Origin: JBEVOS01 sp964563395
GTDB lineage: Bacteria; Pseudomonadota; Alphaproteobacteria; Caulobacterales; Aquidulcibacteraceae
Reading direction: 5' to 3'
Assembly (NCBI GenBank): GCA_964563395.1
Contig: CAZLWK010000001.1
Coordinates: 216,154 to 280,153 of the forward strand
Length of the DNA: 64,000 nucleotides
Below, in pieces: positions 48,158-56,176 of this stretch. The position numbers and the translations under genes were made by a program. Positions within the stretch are counted from its first letter, which is position 1, and each line of letters begins with the position of its first letter. The notes under the pieces are model-generated. The model worked only from the letters and a program-made list of their open reading frames with translations. It was not told the origin of the DNA and made no database searches.

Positions 48158-50158
48158 CTATTCGGAGCGGATCTTCACATATTCGCCGGGCGCTTCGCCC
48201 AGCGCCAGCAATCCGCCTTCGCCAGGAACATAGGCCGGCACGTCCGGGCCGGAAATGCGCGTGAGCCAGGCGTCCCAGGTCGGCCACCATGAGCCAGGAT
48301 GTTCGACGGCGCCGGCGCGCCATTCCTCCACGGTGTCGGGCAGCGATTCGTTCGTCCAATGCTGATAGCGCTTGGCGTCGGGGTGGTTGATCACGCCGGC
48401 GATGTGGCCCGAACCCGCCAGCATGAAGGTGACGGGGCCGCCAAAGAGTTTTGCGGTGCGGTAGACGCTCGGAAATGGCGCGATGTGGTCTTCGCGCGCC
48501 GCCTGCATGAAGATGGGGATTTTCACATCGCTAAGCGCCAGGTTGTCGCCCAGCAGCTCAAGCTCGCCCTTGGCGAGCATGTTGTCGCGATAAAAGCACC
48601 GCAAATAAAAGAGGTGCAGCTCCTTGGGCATCCGCGTCTGGTCGGAGTTCCAATAGAGCAGATCGAACGGCGCGGGCGTGGCGCCGAGATAATAATTGTC
48701 GACCACGTAATTCCAGATGAGATCGTTCGAACGCAGCGCGTTGAACGTATCGGCCATTGCTTGAGCGTCCAGGAAGCCGCCCTGCGCCTCGATGCGATCC
48801 TCCAGATATTTCAGGCCCGCATCGTCCGTGAACACGGAGAGATCGCCCGCGAGCGAGAAATCGGATTGGCTGGCGAAGAAGGTCGCGCTCTGGATGCGTT
48901 TGTCGCCATGCTTTGCCATGTGCGCGAGCGTGGACGCCAAGAGCGTGCCGCCGATGCAATAGCCGACCGCATTGATCCGCTCCACGCCGATCGCCTTATG
49001 CACCGCGTCCACGGCCGTATAGACGCCTTCGCGCATATAGTCCTCGAAGGTGGCCTCGGCCATTTCCTCGTCCGGGTTGACCCAGGACACAAGGAACACG
49101 GCATGGCCGCGCGCCAGCAGCCATTTGATCATGGAATTCTTCTGCTGAAGATCCATGATGTAAAACTTGTTGATCCAAGGCGGAAAGATCAGCAGCGGAG
49201 CCTCGTGCACGGTCTCGGTGGTCGGCTGATAGTGCAGCAGCTCAAACACGCGATTGCGGAAAATGACCTTGCCGGGCGTTGTGGCGATGTTCTCGCCCAG
49301 CTTGAAGGCGTCGAGATCGGTTTGCTTGATCGCGAGCATGCCGTGCCCGCGCTTCAAATCCTCCGCCAAATTGTCGATGCCCTTGAGAAGGCTTTCGCCG
49401 TGCGTTTCGATCAGGGCGCGAAGCGCGGTCGGATTGGTGAGCAGAAAGTTCGATGGCGAAGCCGCGTCCACGGCTTGTTTGACGAAGAAGGCCGCCTTCT
49501 TTTTGGCGGCGGGGTCGGCGTCGGAGCGCTCCACCAAGGACGTGATGAAATCCGCCGTCGCGAGATACGTCTCGCGCATCAGCGCGAAATTGGGATTGGC
49601 GCGCCATTCGGGATCGCGGAAGCGCTTGTCGCGCGCATTCTCATCCGCGCCGGAGAGCGCTTCGCCGGTGATCGCGGATTTCGCGTAGCGCGCCCAGATG
49701 TCGAAATAGCGCTCCCACAGCGCCGCGTGCGCGTCGCGCAAGGTCTCCGGCTTGAGCGCGAGGCTCGTCCAGACCGAACCGAGCGCGGAGGAGACGTCGA
49801 ACGGGTCTGGGCTGCGCGGCACATTGGTGCGCGTCTGATCGATCAGGGCGGTGGAGAAGACGGCGTTCGCCCGGGTCATCGCCTCGCCGAGATTGCGCGA
49901 CAAGGTGGCGAGCGATTCGGCGGATTGGCCGACGATCACATCCGCCAGCGGCTTTATCGGCGCGGGCGCGGTGGGCGCGGGTGCTGGCTTCGCAGGTGCG
50001 GGGATCGCGGCGTGTTCGGCGGGGGCGGGAAGGCTCGGCGCGCTCGTCGCGGCGGCCTTGCGGCGGGTCCGTTTCTTGGCGGGCGCTTGGCCTTCCTGAG
50101 CAGGAGCAGGCGCGCCGGCCGCGCCCGCTTGGGGGTCGGTCCCGCTTTGCCCGCTCAT
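48158..50158 (-). CDS. phaC: Class I poly(3-hydroxyalkanoate) synthase
   Basis: The 666-residue product has an N-terminal Ala/Pro/Lys extension of about 80 residues, then the PhaC N-terminal domain, and an alpha/beta hydrolase core with the lipase-like box GYCIGG around residue 400, whose Cys is catalytic. Further marks are PPWINKFYIMDLQQKNSMIK, VFLVSWVNPDEEM and GSGHIAGVINHP with the catalytic His. It polymerises hydroxyacyl-CoA to storage polymer. Diverges from a lipoprotein-aminotransferase operon. AAGGGAG precedes the ATG. Confidence 0.96.
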   Translation of the reverse strand: MSGQSGTDPQAGAAGAPAPAQEGQAPAKKRTRRKAAATSAPSLPAPAEHAAIPAPAKPAPAPTAPAPIKPLADVIVGQSAESLATLSRNLGEAMTRANAVFSTALIDQTRTNVPRSPDPFDVSSALGSVWTSLALKPETLRDAHAALWERYFDIWARYAKSAITGEALSGADENARDKRFRDPEWRANPNFALMRETYLATADFITSLVERSDADPAAKKKAAFFVKQAVDAASPSNFLLTNPTALRALIETHGESLLKGIDNLAEDLKRGHGMLAIKQTDLDAFKLGENIATTPGKVIFRNRVFELLHYQPTTETVHEAPLLIFPPWINKFYIMDLQQKNSMIKWLLARGHAVFLVSWVNPDEEMAEATFEDYMREGVYTAVDAVHKAIGVERINAVGYCIGGTLLASTLAHMAKHGDKRIQSATFFASQSDFSLAGDLSVFTDDAGLKYLEDRIEAQGGFLDAQAMADTFNALRSNDLIWNYVVDNYYLGATPAPFDLLYWNSDQTRMPKELHLFYLRCFYRDNMLAKGELELLGDNLALSDVKIPIFMQAAREDHIAPFPSVYRTAKLFGGPVTFMLAGSGHIAGVINHPDAKRYQHWTNESLPDTVEEWRAGAVEHPGSWWPTWDAWLTRISGPDVPAYVPGEGGLLALGEAPGEYVKIRSE

Positions 50159-50276
50159 GCGTTTCTCCCTTGTTCTTTATGCCGGATTGACTCGCACAGT
50201 GGCACAACGGCTCTGCCTGGTATAGGACGCTAGCCCCGTGAGACTCGACGCGCCCTAAGCGGCGCAAGGAGCGCCC

Positions 50277-50612
50277 GTGACCCGCGCCGCCGCCAGCTGT
50301 CTAGCGTCCATCGCCGCCCTTTCAGCGGCTCTCGCCGGTTGCGCCACGGCGGAGACGCCGGCCTGGTTCGAGGCGCGGCGGGCCGAACTCGATTCGATGG
50401 GCACGCCGGACCTGAAGACCGTGCCGCGCGGCACCGCGGCCAACACCGACGCCGCTCATTGGGCCCGGGTCGAGGCTGAGATCGCGGCCGCCGAGGCGGC
50501 CATCGAGACCCATCCGCGTAGCCAGATCGCCCGCGAGGACGCCGCCGCTACGGACCCCGCTTTCGAGGACGCCGCCCGTCAGGCGCTCGAAGCGACCAGC
50601 CGCCAATATTGA
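50277..50612 (+). CDS. Small lipoprotein, unknown (111 aa)
   Basis: The product starts at GTG with AAGGAG six bases upstream. The N-terminus MTRAAASCLASIAALSAALA ends in lipobox LAGC at about residue 22, so it is probably lipidated. The rest is Ala/Glu-rich and helical, with no known domain. It overlaps no gene and precedes the aminotransferase by 56 bases, perhaps as the first gene of that operon. Confidence 0.75.
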   Translation: MTRAAASCLASIAALSAALAGCATAETPAWFEARRAELDSMGTPDLKTVPRGTAANTDAAHWARVEAEIAAAEAAIETHPRSQIAREDAAATDPAFEDAARQALEATSRQY

Positions 50613-50668
50613 ACGAGACGCGCGGCGGCAGGGGCCTTCCCGCTCCGCGCCAAGCCAGAACGACCTCC

Positions 50669-51880
50669 ATGACCAGCCAAGATTTCTACAAGATACGCCG
50701 CCTCCCGCCCTACGTGTTCGAGGAGGTGAACAAGGTCAAAGCCCGCCTGCGCAACAAGGGCGTGGACATTATCGATTTCGGCATGGGCAATCCCGATCTG
50801 CCCGTGCCCGATCATATCGTTGAAAAGCTTTGCGAGACGGCCAGGAAACCGCGCACCAATCGGTATTCGGCCTCGCGCGGAATTCCGGGGCTTCGGCGCG
50901 CGATCGCCGGCTATTATGAGCGGCGCTTTGGCGTGAAGCTCAATCCCGATACGCAAGTCATCTCCACGCTCGGCTCCAAGGAAGGCTTCGCCAATCTCGC
51001 GCAAGCCATCACCGCGCCGGGCGATACGGTGATCGCGCCCAGCCCATCCTATCCGATCCACGCATTCGGCTTCATCATGGCGGGCGGCGTGGTGCGCAGC
51101 GTTGAGGCGCATACGCCCGAACAATACCTCTCCGGCCTCGGCCGCGCCGTGCGCCATTCCGTGCCGCCGCCGATCGCCATGATCGTCTGTTATCCGGCCA
51201 ATCCCACCGCGCAGGTGGCGGGGCTGGATTTTTACAAAGAAGCGATCGCGTTCGCGAAGAAGCACGACATGTTCGTGCTCTCGGACATGGCCTATTCGGA
51301 AGTCTATTTCGAAGGCGAGCCGCCGCCCTCGGCGCTGCAAGTGCCGGGCGCCACCGATGTGTGCGTCGAGGTGAACACGCTCTCCAAAACCTATTCCATG
51401 GCCGGTTTCCGCGTCGGCTTCGCGCTCGGCAATGAGCGCCTCATCGCCGCGCTCGGGCGGGTGAAATCTTATCTCGATTACGGGGCCTACACGCCGATCC
51501 AGGTGGCGGCCGCCGCCGCGCTCAACGGCCCGCAAGATTGCGTCGAGGAAATGCGTCAAACCTACAAGGCGCGTCGCGACGTGCTGGTGGAAAGTTTCAC
51601 CAAGGCGGGCTGGGCCATTCCCAGTCCCAGCGCCTCCATGTTCGCCTGGGCGCCTTTGCCTGAAAAATTCCGCCATCTCGGGTCGGTGGAGTTTTCCAAG
51701 CGTCTGATGGAGGAGGCCGAGATCGCCGTCGCGCCAGGCCTCGGCTTTGGCGAATACGGCGATGGCTTTATCCGCATCGGCCTCGTCGAAAATGAACAAC
51801 GCATCCGGCAGGCCGCGCGAAACTTGCGTAAATTCCTGCAGAGCAATGTCGCGCCGTCGGAAGCGGCGGCGACGCCATGA
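50669..51880 (+). CDS. Class I/II PLP aminotransferase (alanine/LL-diaminopimelate-type)
   Basis: The 403-residue product has the class I/II fold with INDICATIVE motifs IDFGMGNPDLPVPDHIVEKL, YSASRGIPGLRRAIAGYYER, CYPANPTAQVAGLDFYKEAI, LSDMAYSEVYFEG and the PLP lysine in NTLSKTYSMAGFRVGFALG, followed by GFIRIGLVENEQRIRQA. It resembles AlaC-type enzymes annotated as alanine or LL-DAP aminotransferase. The ATG before TSQDFYKIRR is preferred. ATGA overlap with homoserine dehydrogenase suggests a role in the Asp family of amino acids. Confidence 0.92.
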   Translation: MTSQDFYKIRRLPPYVFEEVNKVKARLRNKGVDIIDFGMGNPDLPVPDHIVEKLCETARKPRTNRYSASRGIPGLRRAIAGYYERRFGVKLNPDTQVISTLGSKEGFANLAQAITAPGDTVIAPSPSYPIHAFGFIMAGGVVRSVEAHTPEQYLSGLGRAVRHSVPPPIAMIVCYPANPTAQVAGLDFYKEAIAFAKKHDMFVLSDMAYSEVYFEGEPPPSALQVPGATDVCVEVNTLSKTYSMAGFRVGFALGNERLIAALGRVKSYLDYGAYTPIQVAAAAALNGPQDCVEEMRQTYKARRDVLVESFTKAGWAIPSPSASMFAWAPLPEKFRHLGSVEFSKRLMEEAEIAVAPGLGFGEYGDGFIRIGLVENEQRIRQAARNLRKFLQSNVAPSEAAATP

Positions 51881-53199
51881 GCATGGGCGAGGGGGCGGAT
51901 CAGCCGTTGCGCATCGGCCTTGCGGGCGTGGGGACTGTGGGCGGCGGGCTTTTGCGGCTCTTGGAAGGCGCGCATCCGAAAGTCGGCGAAGGCTTGCTGA
52001 AGGTGGTCGCCGTTTCCGCGCGCAACCGATCGCGCAAGCGCGATGTCGACATCAGCGCCTATGAATGGTTCGACGATCCCGTTGAACTCGCCGCCAATCC
52101 CAACATCGACGTGTTTGTCGAACTGATCGGCGGTTCGGACGGGCCGGCCAAGCGCGCTGTGGAGGTGGCGTTGCGGCGCGGCGCGCACGTCGTCACCGGC
52201 AACAAGGCGCTGCTCGCGATCCATGGCGCCGAGCTTGCGGAATTGAGCGAGCGCCATGGCGGCATGCTCGCCTTCGAGGCGGCCGTCGCCGGCGGTGTGC
52301 CGATCGTCAAGGCGCTGCGTGAAAGTCTGGGCGGTTCGGAGGTGCGATCCATCGCCGGCATCTTGAACGGCACGTGCAATTATCTGCTTACCGAGATGGA
52401 GATGAGCGGGCGCGCCTTCGAGGACGTGCTCGCCGATGCGCAACGTCTCGGTTACGCGGAAGCCGATCCCACGACCGATGTCGGCGGCTTCGACGCGGCG
52501 CACAAAATCACCATTCTCGCCGCCATCGCGTTCGCCGCGAAGCCGGATTTCGAGCACGTGCAGATCGAGGGCGTCGACAAGATCACGCTCGACGATATTC
52601 GCCTTGCCGGAAAGCTCGGCTATCGCATCAAGCTGCTCGCCAAGGCCGAGCGCGCCGCCGGCGCGCTCGTGATGCATGTGCGTCCTTGTTTGGTGGCGTT
52701 CGATCATCCGTTGGCGAATGTCTCTGGCACGCTCAATGCGGTCGTCGCCGAAACCGACCCGACGGGTCAGCTCACTTTCATCGGCCGCGGCGCGGGCTCG
52801 GGGCCTACGGCCGCCGCCGTCGCCGCCGATCTGCTTGATATCCTTTATGAGCGAACTGGTCCTGCCTTTGGGCGCCCCATCGCCAAGCTCGCGGACGTCA
52901 ATCGCGCCAATCCGGTGGAGCGTGGGCGTTATTTCATGCGCATCCTGGTCGAGGATCGACCCGGCGTGATCGCCGACGTCGCCGAGCAATTAGGCCGCGA
53001 GAACGTCTCCATCGAGAGCTTTCTGCAAATGCCCAATCCCGACCGCGCGATTGTGCCCATCGTGCTGACGACGCAGCCTTGCGCGCGCGCGGCGCTGGAC
53101 GCCGCCGCGCGCGCCATCGAAACACTGGACGCCGTGAGCGAACCGCCGCGCATCATGGGCATTGAAGAGAGCGGCCACCGCGCCCGCCTTTGGAGCTGA
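51877..53199 (+). CDS. hom: Homoserine dehydrogenase
   Basis: The 440-residue product has an N-terminal NAD(P)-binding domain (IGLAGVGTVGGGLLRLLEG), a catalytic domain with VVTGNKALLAIHGAELAELS, SIAGILNGTCNYLLTEM and the GYAEADPTTDVGGFDAAHKI signature, and a C-terminal ACT domain from about residue 355 (YFMRILVEDRPGVIADVAEQ) for feedback control by threonine. It makes homoserine for threonine and methionine. The start overlaps the aminotransferase stop by ATGA. Confidence 0.97.
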   Translation: MSMGEGADQPLRIGLAGVGTVGGGLLRLLEGAHPKVGEGLLKVVAVSARNRSRKRDVDISAYEWFDDPVELAANPNIDVFVELIGGSDGPAKRAVEVALRRGAHVVTGNKALLAIHGAELAELSERHGGMLAFEAAVAGGVPIVKALRESLGGSEVRSIAGILNGTCNYLLTEMEMSGRAFEDVLADAQRLGYAEADPTTDVGGFDAAHKITILAAIAFAAKPDFEHVQIEGVDKITLDDIRLAGKLGYRIKLLAKAERAAGALVMHVRPCLVAFDHPLANVSGTLNAVVAETDPTGQLTFIGRGAGSGPTAAAVAADLLDILYERTGPAFGRPIAKLADVNRANPVERGRYFMRILVEDRPGVIADVAEQLGRENVSIESFLQMPNPDRAIVPIVLTTQPCARAALDAAARAIETLDAVSEPPRIMGIEESGHRARLWS

Positions 53200-53206
53200 C
53201 GTCACC

Positions 53207-54160
53207 ATGCCTCAGATCATGACCGACGCTTTCGCCTTCGCTGGCGCCCGCGCGGCGATCGCCGCCGCCATCGCCTCGCACGGTCAGGTCGGCCGCGGCG
53301 ATGAAAAACACGCCGATCAAGCCGCCGTCGATGCGATGCGCACCGCGCTCAACGCGATGGCCATACGCGGCCGCATCGTCATCGGCGAAGGTGAGCGCGA
53401 CGAAGCGCCGATGCTCTATATCGGCGAAGAGGTGGGAACCGGCGCGGGACCTGAAATCGACATCGCGCTCGATCCGCTCGAGGGCACGACGCTGACCGCC
53501 AAGGCGATGGCCAATGCGCTCGCCGTCATCGCGTACGCGCCGCGCGGCGGGCTTCTCCATGCCCCCGACACGTACATGGACAAGCTCGCGATCGGCCCTG
53601 GCTATGGCGAAGGCGTCATCGATCTCGACGCGCCCGCCGGCGACAATGCGCGCGCGCTCGCCAAGGCCAAGGGCGTGGCGGTGGCCGATATCGGCGTGTG
53701 CGTGCTCGATCGACCGCGCCACAAGGACATCATCGAATCGCTGCGCAGCGTCGGGGCGCGCGTGCATCTGATCTCCGATGGCGATGTCGCCGGCGTCATC
53801 AACACCACCGATCCCGATACCGGCATCGACATGTATGTCGGCCAGGGCGGCGCGCCCGAAGGCGTGCTCGCGGCGGCGGCGCTGAAATGCGTCGGCGGCC
53901 AGTTCCAGGCGCGGCTCGTGTTCCGCAATGACGATGAGCGCGCCCGCGCCGAGCGCGTCGGCGTGACCGATTTCAAGCGGCGCTATCTGCGCGACGATCT
54001 TGTCTCCACCGACGCCGTGTTCGTCGCCACCGGCGTCACCAAGGGCTCGCTCCTGGACGGCGTGCGTCTGGCGCGCGGATTCATCCACACCCATACGCTG
54101 GTGATGAATTCCACGACCGGCAACGTAAGCGAGCTGCGCGTGAAATCGCCGGCCCGCTAA
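53207..54160 (+). CDS. glpX: Class II fructose-1,6-bisphosphatase
   Basis: The 317-residue product matches GlpX: GRIVIGEGERDEAPMLYIGE, DIALDPLEGTTLTAKAMANA with the metal-binding acidic residues, LISDGDVAGVINTTDPDTGI and GQGGAPEGVLAAAALKCVGG. It dephosphorylates fructose-1,6-bisphosphate in gluconeogenesis and may also act on sedoheptulose bisphosphate. It lies seven bases after hom and before recJ, the conserved order in alphaproteobacteria. Confidence 0.96.
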   Translation: MPQIMTDAFAFAGARAAIAAAIASHGQVGRGDEKHADQAAVDAMRTALNAMAIRGRIVIGEGERDEAPMLYIGEEVGTGAGPEIDIALDPLEGTTLTAKAMANALAVIAYAPRGGLLHAPDTYMDKLAIGPGYGEGVIDLDAPAGDNARALAKAKGVAVADIGVCVLDRPRHKDIIESLRSVGARVHLISDGDVAGVINTTDPDTGIDMYVGQGGAPEGVLAAAALKCVGGQFQARLVFRNDDERARAERVGVTDFKRRYLRDDLVSTDAVFVATGVTKGSLLDGVRLARGFIHTHTLVMNSTTGNVSELRVKSPAR

Positions 54161-54189
54161 GCCGCGTCGAATCGATTTAAGCCCGGCCC

Positions 54190-55998
54190 ATGGGTCGGGT
54201 CGCCGCGCATCCCCGCATCGAGACAGAGCCCGCCTTTCTGGGCGTGGAACGTTCTCTGACGGGGCGACGCTGGCGCGCGGAGGCGGCCGATCCCAAGCTG
54301 GTCGACACTTATCGCCTCGCGTACGGGCTGCCGGACATCGCCGCACGGCTGATGGCCGCGCGCGGGATCGAGTCGGATGCTGCGGACGATTTCATCGAAC
54401 CGAAGCTCAAGCGGCTCTTTCCCAATCCCTCGACCTTCGCCGACATGGATTTGGCCGCCGCCGCGATCGAAGACGCGATTGTCTCGGGACGAAGCTGCGC
54501 CGTGTTCGCGGATTATGACGTGGACGGGGCCACCTCCGCGGCCCAGCTTGTGCGCTATTTCCGCGCGCGCGGCCGCGCTCTGCGCATCTACGTGCCGGAT
54601 CGGATGAAGGAGGGCTATGGGCCGTCCGCTGAAGCGTTCGCGGCGCTGAAGGCCGAGGGGGTGGAACTCGTCATCACCGTCGATTGCGGTGCGGCCGCCG
54701 AGGGGCCGCTCGCCGCCGCGGCCGAGATGGGTCTCGATGTCGTCGTCCTCGATCATCATTTGATGGGCGGGCCCGCCCCGCCGGCGCGTGCGGTCGTCAA
54801 TCCGAACCGGCTCGATTGCCGCTCCGGCCAGGGCGATCTGACCGCCGCCGGCGTGGTGCTGGTGGCGCTCGCGGCGGTGAACCGAGAAGCGCGCAGGCGC
54901 GGCTCGATCGGCGCCAACAATCTCCCCGATCCGATGGCCAATCTCGACCTTTCGGCGCTCGGCACGGTCTGCGATGTCGCTCCATTGCGCGGGTTCAACA
55001 GGGCGATTGTCGCCCAGGGCCTCAAAATTCTGCGGCGTACCGAAAACATCGGTCTCCAAGCGCTCGCGCGCAGCGCGGGACGCGAGGCGTGCGGTTCGGT
55101 CTACGATCTCGGCTTCGTGCTCGGTCCGCGGATCAATGCGGGCGGGCGCGTGGGCGACGCCTCCATCGCCACCCGGCTTCTCTCCACCGACGACCCGGCC
55201 GAGGCCGAGGCTTTGGCCGCGGAGCTCGAGGCGTTGAACGCGGAGCGCCGCAAGCGCGAGGCGGACATGCTGGCTGAAGCGGAGGCGGCCGCGCTCGCGG
55301 AGGCCGACAAGCATTCCGTGATCATCGTCGGCGCGCCGCACTGGCATCCGGGCGTCATCGGCATCGCCGCTGGGCGCTTGAAGGATCGCTTGATGAAGCC
55401 CGTGATCGTGCTGGGCGGCGCGGGCGCGGGCGAGCCGGCCAAGGGCTCGGGCCGCTCCGTTGCCGGCGTGAACCTTGGCGCGGCGGTCGCGGCTGCGAAG
55501 ACGCAAGCCATCGTCGAAGCGGGCGGCGGCCACGCCATGGCCGCCGGCCTTACCGTGGCGTGGGAGCGCGTGGAGGCGCTCAAGGCGTTCCTGGATGAGC
55601 GTCTCGCCGGGGAGCTGGAGGCCGCGGCCGGCGCGGCGCGCAGCCTGTCGATCGATGCGCCCGCCGGCATCGGCGCGCTCGATCTCGATCTCCTGGCCGC
55701 GCTCGATCGGATCGGCCCGTTCGGGCCAGGTCATCCCGAACCGATCTTCGCGCTGGCGGACGTGCGTGTGCGCTTCGCCAAGATGGTGAAGGACGCGCAT
55801 GTGCGCTTCACGCTTGAGGATGCGCGCGGCGCGCGGATTGGCGGGATCGCCTTCCAGGCCATGACGCGCGGCTTCGGCGAGACGCTCTTGAAGCAGGAGG
55901 GCGTGTTTCATGCGGCCGTCCGCCTCAAGCGGAACGAATATGGCGGGCGGGTTTCAGCGGAGATCGAGATCGTCGATCTCGCCCAAGCCGGCGGCTGA
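54190..55998 (+). CDS. recJ: Single-stranded-DNA exonuclease RecJ
   Basis: The 602-residue product has the DHH-family motifs: DYDVDG at about residues 108-113, TVDCGAAAEGP, DHH at 188-190 in VVVLDHHLMGG, then GTVCDVAPL and GFVLGPRINAGGRVGDASIA. The C-terminal DHHA1 domain includes GWHPGVIGI-like HWHPGVIGIAAGRLKDR and GGGHAMAAGLTV, followed by an OB-type end. It is a 5'-3' exonuclease in recombination and mismatch repair. It follows glpX by 29 bases. Confidence 0.96.
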   Translation: MGRVAAHPRIETEPAFLGVERSLTGRRWRAEAADPKLVDTYRLAYGLPDIAARLMAARGIESDAADDFIEPKLKRLFPNPSTFADMDLAAAAIEDAIVSGRSCAVFADYDVDGATSAAQLVRYFRARGRALRIYVPDRMKEGYGPSAEAFAALKAEGVELVITVDCGAAAEGPLAAAAEMGLDVVVLDHHLMGGPAPPARAVVNPNRLDCRSGQGDLTAAGVVLVALAAVNREARRRGSIGANNLPDPMANLDLSALGTVCDVAPLRGFNRAIVAQGLKILRRTENIGLQALARSAGREACGSVYDLGFVLGPRINAGGRVGDASIATRLLSTDDPAEAEALAAELEALNAERRKREADMLAEAEAAALAEADKHSVIIVGAPHWHPGVIGIAAGRLKDRLMKPVIVLGGAGAGEPAKGSGRSVAGVNLGAAVAAAKTQAIVEAGGGHAMAAGLTVAWERVEALKAFLDERLAGELEAAAGAARSLSIDAPAGIGALDLDLLAALDRIGPFGPGHPEPIFALADVRVRFAKMVKDAHVRFTLEDARGARIGGIAFQAMTRGFGETLLKQEGVFHAAVRLKRNEYGGRVSAEIEIVDLAQAGG

Positions 55999-56003
55999 AC
56001 CCG

Positions 56004-56078
56004 TGGCAGGCCCTACGGGAGTCGAACCCGTCTTTTCAGGTTGAAAACCTGACGTCCTAACCGATAGACGAAGGGCCC
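56004..56078 (-). tRNA. tRNA-Glu (TTC anticodon), with encoded CCA
   Basis: Acceptor arms GGGCCCT and AGGGCCT pair with one G-U at the end, followed by G and CCA. The anticodon stem TCAGG/CCTGA encloses TTTTCAA, giving TTC. The T arm GACGGG-TTCGACT-CCCGT is normal. It converges with recJ. Confidence 0.95.
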
Positions 56079-56176
56079 ACGGGAACCGGCGCGCCGGAAG
56101 GCCCGCGATATAGAGGGCCCGCCGGTTCGACGCAAGCGCCGGGGCGGGGGCCTCACCCCGCGCCCCGGCCGCCGGG

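Noticed and set aside
48299..50233. A 644-codon open frame on the plus strand
   Set aside because: Antisense to phaC; composition biased to Arg/His/Leu and without recognisable motifs.
54157..55911. A 584-codon open frame on the minus strand
   Set aside because: Antisense to recJ, whose motifs are intact; product is Arg/His/Ala-rich.
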